A DNA stretch of 64,000 nt from Odobenus rosmarus divergens (taxonomy: Eukaryota > Chordata > Mammalia > Carnivora > Odobenidae). The notes under the pieces were generated by a model. That model did no database searches and was not told the DNA's origin. It saw only the letters and a list, made by a program, of their open reading frames with translations. Of the stretch, positions 44,856 through 54,905 are shown in pieces. Each line of letters starts with the position of its first letter. Within the stretch, counting starts at the first letter, position 1. Made by a program: the position numbers and the translations under genes. Where the stretch lies: NCBI RefSeq assembly GCF_000321225.1, contig NW_004450464.1, positions 3,171,569-3,235,568 of the forward strand. Reading direction: 5' to 3'.

Positions 44856-45530
44856 CTATCTAGGTTATTTTGGAAAAAAATTATTGCAGTATAGCATCGA
44901 ACCACGTGTTCCCATAATCCTCTTGTTTTTCCTCATGGAATTCTATGCAGGATAAAAGAGATCTATCCATCAAAAGAAAATACTCAGTTTTCCCTTGAAA
45001 GTACTTATTTTTCTATATCCACTTTTCATTTGTATTCTAGATCATGTTGCCCATACAAATGTGATTACAAACTTAATTAATTTAATTAATCTAGTCTTGG
45101 TCTACATAAGTCCTACTCATGTATAGTCTGCAAACCAGTGCTATTCCCCAAACTGTTCCTGGTCCTTGAGGAGGTAAGAACAGACATTTGAGAGGCAACG
45201 TTTAGGAAATTTTATAGCAGTTAACAGAGTAATTTTTACGTCTGCTGAACTAAATAATTTAAAATGCCTTTATATTCTATATCTTTTTTTCCCATTGTAT
45301 TTTTATTGTATTTTACAAGTATAATACTGGTTTGTGACAGATTGGGGAAAACATTGGACTTAGAGTGTAGAAAACTTGAGAAGTACTAGGCTGGTCAAGG
45401 CAGCTCACATGAGAGGAAAGGGAAGATGTGAGCATTTTGCTGTAGATGAGCCAGGGTAGAATTAAGCAGTGATTCAGATAATAATGCATATTGAGGATGA
45501 GAATGCCAACATAGTCTCTGCTAATTCATT
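44856..45530. other. Unannotated sequence
   Basis: No feature recognised. TTAATTAATTTAATTAAT at about 45073-45090 is a short AT palindrome. Confidence 0.3.
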
Positions 45531-45532
45531 AG

Positions 45533-45863
45533 CAGTTGCATCTTGAACAACAGGGATTTGAACTGTGTGGATCCACTTACATGCAGATTTTTTTTTTTCA
45601 ATAAATACAACATAGTACTGTAAATGTATTTTCTCTTCCTTATGATTTTCTTAATAACATTTTTTTTTCTGTAGCTTAGCTTATTGTAAGAATACAGTAC
45701 ATAAACACATATAACATCGAAATATGTTTTGGTCTACTATTTGTGTTATTGGTTGGTAAAGCTAGGCTATGAAGTTTGAGGGTGGGGAGTGAAAAGTTGT
45801 ATGCAGATTTTTGACTGCGTGATGGTCATTGCTCTACTCCCTGAATTGTTCAAAGGTCAGCTG
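45533..45863 (+). mobile_element. Tigger/MER2-type MITE (pogo DNA transposon)
   Basis: A 331-bp block has imperfect terminal inverted repeats: CAGTTGCATCTTGAACAACA on the left and, reverse-complemented, CAGCTGACCTTTGAACAATT on the right. A TA follows the right end, as expected for TA target duplication; the left TA is decayed. Internal phrases 'tgaactgtgtggatccac', 'tgtaaatgtattttctcttc', 'ttattgtaagaatacagtac' and 'gcagatttttgactgcgtg' match a widespread mammalian Tigger-derived element. It has no transposase gene and relied on one in trans. Exact subfamily from memory only. Confidence 0.75.
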
Positions 45864-45865
45864 TA

Positions 45866-46429
45866 CCTGTAATTGACTCCCCCAGTTTCCTCTGCCAGTC
45901 ACACTCACCTGTGCCAAGGCGTGCCTTACGCACCACCAGTTGGCATACTTACTAACAGTAAGTTTTTATTCCCAAATGATGTTATCCTAGTCATTTTCTT
46001 GTAATTGTGTAATTATTTAATGTTATGTAAAGCGATGAAAAATGAATACATAAGGGAAGATATCGGTTGTTTTCAGAATAAATAAGCTGAATGTTTTAGG
46101 AAAATTCAATAAAATCTAATTGCAAAACAAAACCAAACCCTATCCACTTCCAAAAAATGAAGAACTTGAGGCTGTTCGATAGCTATAGAAGTTTGACAAT
46201 ACATGGTAAAAGCTATCTGGATTTTGCACATGATTTTCTTCTCAACTGTCTTTAAGTTCCTGTTTCACCTTAAAGAATTAAAATTGGAAATTGTAGGTGA
46301 TGTAGTATTGATGTGGATCATAAAGACTAATCAAAGCCATAATTATTAGATACCTACTTTAGATTTTTTAAAAAGTCCTCTTCCTACATAAAAAGGTTAG
46401 GAAATGAATATTTCTATATAGATATTTAA
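45866..46429. other. Unannotated sequence
   Basis: No gene or repeat recognised. Confidence 0.3.
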
Positions 46430-46492
46430 TATTTAATGTAATATATAATATTTAATATAATATATATTTAAATATATATATTTAAATTTGCC
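46430..46492. repeat. AT-rich palindromic low-complexity block
   Basis: About 60 bp built almost only from A and T with ATATTTAAT and its reverse complement ATTAAATAT repeated several times, ending TTTAAATATATATATTTAAA. It can fold into hairpins or cruciforms and is prone to slippage. Confidence 0.75.
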
Positions 46493-46864
46493 AGGTAGCC
46501 AACTTTTTCATTTAATTAACTTGTTCATATCCAATACTATTAGATGAAAAAACTTCTATAATTGTACCAGGTGTTTGTACAATTTTTGTACAAACCTTCA
46601 TCAACATATTTAATGATTAATAATTGTTTGCTAATGACTTTAATAAAATATTTATTTTTGAATTGGTTGCAAAAGAAAATTAGGTAGAAATCATGACAAA
46701 TTCTCTTGACTCACTTAATCACTGCCATGGAAAGCCAATTTGTTGAGATAAGGCCATAGCTTTAATTAAACTTTTGGAATTTATAGTGTTCTGCAAGTAT
46801 CATGTCGGGAATAAAGAGGCTTATGGAGAAACAATTTGACTTGACTACCACATTGAGAGAACAC
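46493..46864. other. Unannotated AT-rich sequence
   Basis: No feature recognised. A short inverted pair GTACAATTTTTGTAC lies at about 46577-46591. Confidence 0.3.
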
Positions 46865-47035
46865 AGGAGGTGGTGTTCATTGTTCATCCATTCAATAACA
46901 AAACAAACAAGAACATAGTATTTGCCAGTCACTATAATTGGCTTCATATACTTAAGGAGGAAAATATGCAGCTTTTCATATTGAGTAGCTTATAATCCGG
47001 TGGGAGAGACAAATGTGGTAACGGACTAGTTAGAA
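46865..47035 (-). repeat. L2 LINE 3' fragment
   Basis: 'catccattcaataacaaaac', 'agtatttgccagtcactata', 'gtagcttataatccggtgg' and 'gagacaaatgtggtaacgg' fit reverse-complement L2 (attcattcaacaaat ... tgtgccaggcactgt ... gagcttacaatctagtgggg). Confidence 0.5.
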
Positions 47036-48148
47036 TCCAATTTGGCAGGATATAATGTAAATGACATTTCTTGAGAACATGCTTTGAGAGTACACAAAAG
47101 CAAGACAGAATTGCACTCATTTTGTGTGGTTTATTGCCTTCTCTAGTGAAGTAGGTGTAGGTATGGAGTATAATGAAGATGTGGCCAGGAGCTATACATT
47201 TTTTCTGCTGTTGTTTATTATCTCTTAATATTAGTTCCCTGGTGATAAGTTTACAAATAATTTAAATTTTCTCCTTTATACTTACCTGTATTTAAAAAAT
47301 CTTTTTAAATATGTCCATTATTTCCATAGTTAGAATTAGCTAATAATGCTTCTTTTCAAATACTGTGAGTATTACAGATTTAGCAGCAGTAGATCCTATT
47401 CATGTGGTTGGTGTTTCAAGAGGCTGGTACATAAACGTCTCTAGGGATGACAACTCTAAAACAGTGCTTCTGCTTCCTGAGACACAAAGTAGACTAGCCT
47501 GTCCACTTGCCAAGACAATCTCTGGGTTGCAAATCCAGTTGTTCCTAAACCAGGAGAGAGGATTGCTGTGTACAGGAAGGGTTTACATGGTGTTGAAAAA
47601 CTTGCACTAATAAAGGCAGGAAATCTGACATCTTCCAGTAGATACCTTCCTTCTATTTCTTATTCTTCTTCCATTCTTTAATATGTAAGAGTGATACATT
47701 TATGGATTCTATCTTATTAAATAGTGCTTTTTAACAAATTCTAGATGATCAAGTGTAGAGAGATTCATATCTTGGTGGGTTCTGCCAGCACTCTTTGGTG
47801 GTCTTTGCTGTTACTCTAACAAGACAGAGGTTTGTAGAAAAGAAAATAATATATGGCATGCAAAGGAGGAAGCAAGTTTTTTTGGAAGCAGTATGTGATA
47901 TGGTTTAAGTCCAAATCCTGTTCATTTTGACACTAACTAGCATATCTTAATATTAGGCAGAAATATTACTAAAAAATAATGTTGAAGAACAAATATCAAG
48001 CAACACATTTATCACTCATTTAGTAGAAAGCATTATAATTATTTTGAACGTGTGGGTGAAAATACCCTAAGTTTGTTTTATGGACAAGTCTTTACCAGTT
48101 TTCCTTTAATTAGATGACATACTTGTGGGTGCTTCTCCATGTATACAT
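47036..48148. other. Unannotated mostly unique sequence
   Basis: About 1.1 kb without a recognised gene. The 81-residue open frame at 47365-47610 has no family resemblance or splice context. Confidence 0.35.
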
Positions 48149-48164
48149 AAAATATCCTATTTTA

Positions 48165-48358
48165 TTTTTTTTTAAAGATTTTATTCATTTGACAGAGAGA
48201 GAGACAGCGAGAGAAGGAACACAAGCAGGGGCAGTGGGAGAGGGAGAAGCAGGCTTCCCGCCGAGCAGAGAGCCTGATGTGGGGCTCGATCCCTGGACCC
48301 TGGGACCATGACCTGAGCCGAAGGCAGACACTTAATGACTGAGCCACCCAGGCACCCC
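48165..48358 (-). mobile_element. CAN-SINE, subfamily B, young
   Basis: Minus strand: GGGGTGCCTGGGTGGCTCAG, 'ggtcatggtcccagggtcc', 'gggaagcctgcttctccctc', 'cccctgcttgtgttccttc' and CAAATGAATAAAATC tail. The 16-bp target-site duplication AAAATATCCTATTTTA is perfect (48149-48164 and 48359-48374). Confidence 0.95.
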
Positions 48359-48451
48359 AAAATATCCTATTTTAAACACAGTACGAAACAAGCACAAGAA
48401 TGTCATATATTTTGTCTTAGTTTTCTTCTAAAATTTCAATATTCCAGCATA

Positions 48452-48528
48452 TCTCTTTTTTTTCCTTTCTTTTCTTTTTATTCATTTTCTTTTTCTTTCT
48501 TTTTCTTTTCCTCTTTTCTTTTTTTAAA
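48452..48528 (+). repeat. T/C-rich low-complexity tract
   Basis: Runs of TTTTCTTTCTTTT-type sequence over about 75 bp. No gene relevance; it generates a low-complexity Ser/Phe open frame (48335-48661) that should be ignored. Confidence 0.75.
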
Positions 48529-48924
48529 TCCCTGGCCTGTTTTAGAGCCTGTTTCTGGCAATTACCTGCTGCATGAGAATCACATTTCCTTCACTTCAGC
48601 CCCTCAGGAAAGACAGCAAATACTCCAAATGTCTCAAATGACAATGCGCTCAGTTTATTAAATTTTCTTGTGTTACCCCTTAGGGAATTCTAGCAGCAAT
48701 GGCTTTGGACTTTTTACCAGCATTTGAGATTTTTGCTGCTTTCCTCTGATATTCATTTATTGAAGACTTTGTTAATTGACATTAATTTATTCCTTTTATA
48801 AGTACCTCATTCACTGTGTGTGTATGAATTTCTTTCCTCAAAATCTATTTTTCATAACTGTTTTTGGGAGACATCCAATGACATGCAGTTTTACTAATGT
48901 CTTTATAATGATGCCAAGTATTTA
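48529..48924. other. Unannotated sequence
   Basis: No feature recognised. Confidence 0.3.
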
Positions 48925-49140
48925 ACATGAGTTCAACACATATTTATGGTGCACCAGTCCACTAGGCTTGACACCTCAGTAAAAGATGCTATTGCCCTCA
49001 TGAAATCCAGTCTTTTGGGGCAACCAGCTTGTAAACCAGTGAAAGAAACTCCTTACCCTTGCAAGCATTGTGCAGGGATCATTACTGACATTTGTGCTGC
49101 GAGTCCTCAGAATACATCTTCCGGGTTAAGTGATGTATCC
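48925..49140 (-). repeat. L2 LINE 3' fragment
   Basis: 'ttcaacacatatttatggtg', 'caccagtccactaggcttg' and 'attgccctcatgaaatccag' match reverse-complement L2 (ttcaacaaatatttattgag ... ctgccctcaaggagctt). Confidence 0.5.
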
Positions 49141-50545
49141 TAGCCACAGAGTTTTAAGGGAAATGTCAAATTTGAGTTTACAATCTTTTGACTCCAAAAC
49201 AGATCATTATATATGTTGTGTTGGGGGGCATCATGCCCTCGAAGTGACAGAGTGGACTGAAGTCAGATACATGGATTGAGTGGGAAAGTTATTTTATAAT
49301 GAAGAGAATAATTTGTCACATTTAGCGTATTACTGTATTATTAAAGTAGCACTCTATAAAAAAAGAAAGCAAAATGGCTATAAGGGAGATATATGTAATC
49401 GATCCAGCCTGCTTTTCTTCCAATCTGAAGTTTCTTGGATAGGTGAAATTTAATTAATCTTGAAAATACCATTCACATCCTTACTTCTTAACCTTTCCAA
49501 GACTTAATAACTTACGGTGTGTTGCTGCTCTGCCTTCTATCTAACTTATAGACATTCTTCCCTTATAGAGATTGAGAACATCTGGTTAACACCCTCTTGG
49601 TAATAACCTTTCATATTTTCTTGATTTTTTAAAGTAGACGTTGACACCATTATTCTTGGAAAATGACATTTTTATATTGGAGTTCCTTTTGCTCCATGCC
49701 TGTTGAATATATACTTCTTCTGTGGCTCATAGACATTTCCTTCTCAAGAGGTTTTCATAATTCTGAAAACATTCCTTCTTTTTACTGAAATTCTGTTGTC
49801 AATTACTTTGTTTGTGCAGCTGAGCATAATTTGTCCTAAAATGAAAACAGGAAATTCAGAAACAAATTTATGTTCTTAGGTGTTTTGTCTTTATTGGAAC
49901 AAATACACTGTGTATTTCCGAACTGTGATTTTGGGTTTGCTCAACAGTGAAGTGTTAAAAGTAAATAGTGTCACGGAAGTGCCTTCCAGTGTCAGGGCAA
50001 CTTTGGATCTGAGTCATTTTACTTAACAGCGAGGAGATATAACTTACATGTGGCTGGTTGAAAACAAGATTCCCATCGTAAGGTGCTAGCACATTTTCAA
50101 ATTATTAACAGAAAATATTAAAATTAACCGTTCAGGACTATGAACAAGCATAATTGAAAACACACTGAGAAAAGCTCTATAAATAAGATCCATCAATTAC
50201 TCAAGGTTTACACAGCTTGCTTCCACTTGCTTGTAAATTACCATTATATATAAATGTTTTCAATTTCTTCTTGAGTGAAAAGACTTCCCTCTAGGACAGA
50301 ATATTCTAGGAAAATAAAGAAGGGGGATGTGTTTTATGAAGGGACTTCTTTTCTTGAATTCATATTTTGAATTACATAAACATTTTTGAAGCAATTAAAA
50401 TTAATCTATTTAAAGAAGAAAGTTATTTTAATAGTCTTGAACAAAAGTAAATGGATTTCTAATATATTTAGTGAAATCAACACAAGGTTACTTACAAAAG
50501 ATGGTACATATATTTAATTTAAAATGTGACATCTTAGGAGAACAT
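49141..50545. other. Unannotated mostly unique sequence
   Basis: About 1.4 kb. No exon, RNA or repeat recognised. Confidence 0.35.
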
Positions 50546-50559
50546 TAAATAATAGAAGA

Positions 50560-50771
50560 GGGGTGCCTGGGTGGCTCAGTTGGTTAAGCATCTGACTCTT
50601 GATTTTGGCTCAGGTCACGATCTCAGGTCATGGGATTGAGCCCTGCCTAGGGCTCTGTCCTCAGTGGGGACTCTGCTTGGGATTCTCTCTCCCTATGCCC
50701 CTCCCTCTGTACATGCACACTCTGTCTCTCTCTCTCAGATAAATAAAAAAATCTTTAAAAAAAAAAAAGAA
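50560..50771 (+). mobile_element. CAN-SINE, older subfamily
   Basis: GGGGTGCCTGGGTGGCTCAG head, 'catctgactcttgattttgg', 'cacgatctcaggtcatggg', 'ctgcttgggattctctctcc' and CAGATAAATAAAAAAATC with an interrupted poly-A tail (12 A, G, 6 A). The flanks TAAATAATAGAA and AAAATAATAGAT form an approximate target-site duplication. Confidence 0.92.
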
Positions 50772-50779
50772 AAAATAAT

Positions 50780-51146
50780 AGATTATCATAGTACAGAACA
50801 CACATATTTGGGGAATTTAGTTCATACATTTGGTGAAAATTTATCCTGTCAAATATATAAGTAATCAGGCTTTCAAAGATTTTTTCTGGTGAATTAGGCA
50901 AATGTGACCTTTGTGATTTACATAGAAACCAATACTAATGTGTGTAGAAGGGAAAAATACCAACGGTGGTGAAGACAGAGTGCCCTCTATCTATTAGGAT
51001 CATTACCCATCCATTTGTTCTATTAAGTTTGCATTCTAAATTGTTTTTTTTCTTAAATATTGATTATCCCTTAGATTTTTTTTGCTTTATATAAATTAAT
51101 GCCATATTTAAAGTTTCCTGAGGAAATTTTTTAATTTTCCCTCTTC
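50780..51146. other. Unannotated AT-rich sequence
   Basis: No feature recognised. Confidence 0.3.
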
Positions 51147-51388
51147 TAAAAGATTTAGTTATTTATTTCAGATGCAGAGAGAGTGAGCGAGAGAGGGTGT
51201 GCGGGCAGGTGCAGCCGCGCGCGGAGCGCAAACACACTTTCGGGGGAGGGGCAGAGAGAGCGAGAGAGGGAAACAAGCAGATTCTCCACTGAGCGGGCGT
51301 TCGGTGGGGCTCTGTCCCAGGAAATGGAGAGCACAACCTGAGCTGAAATCCACAGTCTGTTGCTCAAACTGAGCCCCCCAGGCACCCC
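51147..51388 (-). mobile_element. CAN-SINE, older, with CpG-rich insert
   Basis: Minus strand: GGGGTGCCTGGGGGGCTCAG head and 'caacagactgtggatttcag', then 'gagaatctgcttgtttccc' and a CT-rich body. Within the body, 51200-51243 holds an unusual GC-rich stretch (CAGCCGCGCGCGGAGCGCAA at 51211-51230 on the plus strand) absent from other copies here. The tail reads AAATAAATAACTAAATC on the minus strand. GAGGAAAT on both sides (51120 and about 51395) may be the target-site duplication. Overlapping minus-strand open frames are not genes. Confidence 0.85.
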
Positions 51389-51782
51389 TGGGGAGGAAAT
51401 ATCTGATCAACATGAGGGAACTGAGTTTCTTAGAGTGTTGAACTTCCTTAAGCGATTGAATCACTCTACTTTTTTATTGCATAGTAGCTTCTATATTTGA
51501 AATTTAATGTAACTGTTTTCCCTAAAATATGACAAATACTGTGGATAACTCCACTAGTCTCGAATGTCAGCACGTTATAAGTCATAATTGAATATACTTT
51601 AGGATAAACAATATAAACATACACTTCAGTATTAAAGATAAATTACTTATTAGGAAAGTATAAACACATCTGTTCATAACTTGTTCATCCTTTTTTTTCT
51701 GTCTTACCTTAAAATTATTGCAATTACCTGAAAACAATAAAGTGCTTGAATCCATTGCATGTGAATGAAATGCAGCTACATC
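51389..51782. other. Unannotated sequence
   Basis: No feature recognised. Confidence 0.3.
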
Positions 51783-51794
51783 AAAATGGCTGCA

Positions 51795-51993
51795 GGGGCC
51801 CCTGGGTGGCTCAGTCATTAAGTGTCTGCCTTTGGCTCAGGTCATGGTCCCAGGGTCCTGGGATCCACCCCCGCATTGGGCTCCCTGCTCTGCGGGAAGC
51901 CTGCTTCTCCCTCTCCCACTCCCCCCTGCTTGTGTTCCCTCTCTCACTGTGTCTCTCTCTGTCAAATAAATAAATAAAATCTTAAAAAAAAAA
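51795..51993 (+). mobile_element. CAN-SINE, subfamily B
   Basis: GGGGCCCCTGGGTGGCTCAG head, 'catggtcccagggtcctgg', 'gggaagcctgcttctccctc', 'cccctgcttgtgttccctc', 'cactgtgtctctctctgtc' and AAATAAATAAATAAAATC tail. The target-site duplication AAAATGGCTGCA (51783-51794) is matched by AAAGGTGGCTGCA (to 52006) with a small difference. Confidence 0.93.
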
Positions 51994-52184
51994 AAAGGTG
52001 GCTGCAAAATTATATGTAATAAGCTAGAAAAAGAGAGTGAAGTCTTCTAAGTGCAGGTGACAAAATGATACATCTGAAAGGAGAGATATCACCAAAACAC
52101 TGAATATTTTCAAGATCTTGCATAGGACAGAGCTGACCTTGAATTTTTTATGACTTCTAAAGGAATATTTAAATTGTCAGTTTA

Positions 52185-52382
52185 GGGGCACCTGGGTGAC
52201 TCAGTCAGTTGGGTGTCTGCCTTCAGCTCGGGTCATGATCCTGGGGTCCTGGGATCGAGTCCCGCATCGGGCTCTCTGCTCAGCAGGGAGCCTGCTTCTC
52301 CCTCACACTCTCCCTCTGTGCTTTCTTTCTCTCTCTCTCATATAAATAAATAAAATCTTTAAAAAAAATAAAAAATAAAAAA
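52185..52382 (+). mobile_element. CAN-SINE, young
   Basis: GGGGCACCTGGGTGACTCAG head, 'catgatcctggggtcctgg', 'cagggagcctgcttctccct', short body and CATATAAATAAATAAAATC with an A-rich tail containing AAAAAT repeats. The 15-bp target-site duplication TAAATTGTCAGTTTA is perfect (52170-52184 and 52383-52397). Confidence 0.95.
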
Positions 52383-52397
52383 TAAATTGTCAGTTTA

Positions 52398-52800
52398 CCT
52401 AAATGTGCCTGCAGAGATCCAGAATGATAGACAGTAGGAGTGAAATCAAACAAATATGTCTTCCCATCCAGTTTTTTTTTTTTTTTACCTATGAATATTC
52501 AGTTTTCTTGTGCTGGACACTCGGGCTCTGCCTCTTCTCGTCCTACCCCACCTTTTATTCCAGCAACCAGATGAAGGCAAAATAAGATACGGCTTACCTT
52601 GGCTGTCCTGTTTCTCCCTAATTTTCTGTCCGATGGTGTCTCTGACACCACCATGGGACACTGGCAGGAATCTCTACTTGCGCTCACCCATGCATAGCCT
52701 GGAAATGTGAAGGACTTAGCATCCTTAGCATGTGCAGCCCTAATTACAGGGATTGGTGAAGGAATGCCCCTCTCTTCTGTCATTCCATTAGAGAATTCTT
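52398..52800. other. Unannotated, GC-richer than flanks
   Basis: No gene or repeat recognised. Overlapping open frames in both strands (52499-52783) have no family resemblance. Confidence 0.3.
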
Positions 52801-52816
52801 AAGAACATTTTGCATG

Positions 52817-53018
52817 GGGGCGCCTGGGTGGCTCAGTTGGTTAAGCGTCTGCCTTCGGCTCAGGTCATGTCCCAGGGTCCTGGGATCAAGCCCTGCATCA
52901 GGCTCCCTGCTCAGCAGAGAGTCTGCTTCTCCCTCTCCCTTTGCTGTTCCCCCTGCTTGTGTTCTCTTTCTCTCTCTCTCTCTCTGTCAAATAAAAAAAT
53001 AAAATCTTAAAAAAAAAA
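52817..53018 (+). mobile_element. CAN-SINE
   Basis: GGGGCGCCTGGGTGGCTCAG head, 'gtctgccttcggctcaggtc', 'cccagggtcctgggatc', 'agagagtctgcttctccctc' and CAAATAAAAAAATAAAATC tail. The target-site duplication AAGAACATTTTGCATGG (52801-52817) is matched by AGGAACATTACACATGG (53019-53035) with a few changes. It mixes features of subfamilies A and B. Confidence 0.93.
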
Positions 53019-53089
53019 AGGAACATTACACATGGTTCTTCAGAGGCTCATGGTGGAAACAATCCAGAGTTGCCCACTGTATTGACTCA

Positions 53090-53235
53090 CTGAAGGACTG
53101 ACTTTCCCTCTCTAGTGATGCTGCTATTTTCCTCACTCTGGTTTCCTGGCATCACGTCCCAAGTTAAATCTCTGCATGACAGTCTGTGTTCCAGGCACTG
53201 CTTTCCAGAGGGATGGGCACAGGAGGAGACGTGAC
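53090..53235 (+). repeat. Probable MaLR-type LTR fragment
   Basis: 'tttcctggcatcacgtccc', 'aagttaaatctctgcatga', 'cagtctgtgttccaggcac' recall the 3' end of a mammalian LTR (cctggcatcacctcccaaataaac ... tctcagggtctgcttttggg). Short and diverged. Confidence 0.35.
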
Positions 53236-53721
53236 TCCCGTTATTTTTGCAAAAGTGCATTCTCTCGGCTGGCACATGGCAACACTTCTCATACATAAAT
53301 TCCCATAATTTATATAATTTGTTTTCCAACTTCCTTATTAATGTGTGTCGATTTAGGGGCCAATATTTTACATGTGGTATAATCGCCATGTTATAATATG
53401 GTTTAATCTGAAAGCAAATGCTTTTTGTCAAGATTATCTTGTCATATTTGCAAATTTCTCCACATAGTGTTTTGGAGTGATCTGATCAGGTATGGAAAAT
53501 CTTGAGGGATTTTGATTTGGATATTGTAATCCCAATTTATAGATTTATATGAAGAGAAATTAATTTCATAATTTTGTATTTTCTCAACCAGGAACATAAG
53601 TATGTATCTTGGATTTCTTACATTGTTATATATGCCTCAAGTTAATTTTATTCATATTTGCGTTCTAGTTGCTAATTTTATTTCTATTTGATTTCCATTT
53701 TTGTGGTTCTCTGAGATACTT

Positions 53722-54200
53722 TATTTTTTTAAGATTTCTTTCTTTCTTTCTTAAATAAATAAAATCTTTAAAAAAAAAAAAGAAAAAATAATAGTCTCTT
53801 TCTCTTTCTCTTTTTCTTTCTTTTTTTCTCTCTTAGAAATAGGTGGGGGGCGCCTGGGTGGCTCAGTTGTTTAAGCGACTGCCTTCAGCTCAGGTCATGA
53901 TCCTGGAGTCCCGGGATCAAGTCCCGCATCGGGCTTCCTGCTCAGCGGGGAGTCTGCTTCTCCCTCTGACCCTCTTCCCTCTCGTGCTTTCTCTCTCTCA
54001 TTCTCTCTCTCTCTCAAATAAATAAATAAAATCTTAAAAAAAAAAAAAAGAAATAGGTGGGGAGGGGCAGGGGGAGAGAATCCCAAGTTGACTCCGCGCT
54101 GAACACGAAGCCTGAAATGGGGCTCAACCTCACAACACTGAGATCATGACCTAAGCCAAAATCAAGTGTCAGATGCCCAACTGAGCCATCCAGGTGCCCC
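53722..54200 (-). mobile_element. CAN-SINE, older, split by a younger SINE
   Basis: The minus-strand head GGGGCACCTGGATGGCTCAG ends at 54200 and reads 'catctgacacttgattttgg' and 'catgatctcagtgttgtg'. Its tail end (AAATCTTAAAAAAATAAAG-like) is at 53722-53740. The target-site duplication GAGATACTT is present at 53713-53721 and 54201-54209. Between head and tail lie a TTTCTTTC-rich expansion, a stray SINE-tail-like patch (53754-53795) and a whole younger SINE (53848-54048). Confidence 0.85.
53848..54048 (+). mobile_element. CAN-SINE, subfamily A, nested in an older SINE
   Basis: GGGCGCCTGGGTGGCTCAG head, 'gcgactgccttcagctcagg', 'atcctggagtcccgggatc', 'gggagtctgcttctccctct' and CAAATAAATAAATAAAATC tail. 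The 13-bp target-site duplication AGAAATAGGTGGG is perfect (53835-53847 and 54049-54061) and is made of the older SINE's body. Confidence 0.95.
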
Positions 54201-54664
54201 GAGATACTTAACTAAAGCATTATATATCTAGTTAATGTCAATATTCAAAAGGCTAATGATTTTGGATATTTCCATGGTATATCCAACTACTTTCTAGAAA
54301 GTTTTAGTTCTTGTTCTAGCATTCTTTTAGTTTATTCTTTTGGATATTCAAGGAAGAGAGTTATATCCTCTATAGATGAATGATAAATTTCATCTTCTTT
54401 TCTAACATATGAATCTCTTATTTCTTATTCTTTTTAAATTTTATTGACTGAGACCTCCAGAAAAATGAGTAACACTGTTAGTATTGTCTCTTCCTGTCTT
54501 TTTTTTCCTGATGTTAATAGAATGCTGGCTTTTTACCCCCACTGTTATATTATTTCTTTGGGGTTCTGATAACTACTCTTTATCATGTTGAATAAATTTC
54601 TTGGCATTTCCAGCTTGCTAAGCATTTCTGTCAGTAGTTGCTGGATATTGTCAAATGCTTTTTT

Positions 54665-54905
54665 TTTTTTTACAGAGAGAGAGAGAGATTGAGAGAGAGA
54701 GAGAAACCAAGAAACAGACTTTTAACTATAGAGAACAGTTATCAGAGGAGAGGTGCGTGGGGGATGGATTAAATAGGTGATGGTGATTAAGGAGTGCATT
54801 TGTCTTGATGTATGGAATTGCTGAATCACTAAATTGTACACCTGAAACTAATATAACACTGTAATGTTAACTAACTGGAATTAAAATAAAAACTTAAAAA
54901 TTAAA
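54665..54905 (+). mobile_element. 5'-truncated carnivore L1, 3' UTR only
   Basis: 'agaaaccaagaaacagac', 'ttttaactatagagaacag', 'ggggatggattaaataggtg', 'attaaggagtgcatttgtc', 'aattgtacacctgaaacta' and 'taactaactggaattaaaa' form the characteristic 3' UTR of carnivore L1s. Only about 240 bp are present, preceded by a T-run and GAGAGA repeats and followed by an A-rich tail. It interrupts an older antisense L1M between 'gtcaaatgc' and 'tctgttaaaatg'. Confidence 0.75.

Noticed and set aside
53087..53431. 114-codon minus-strand frame
   Set aside because: It overlaps a probable LTR fragment and AT-rich sequence and has no family resemblance.
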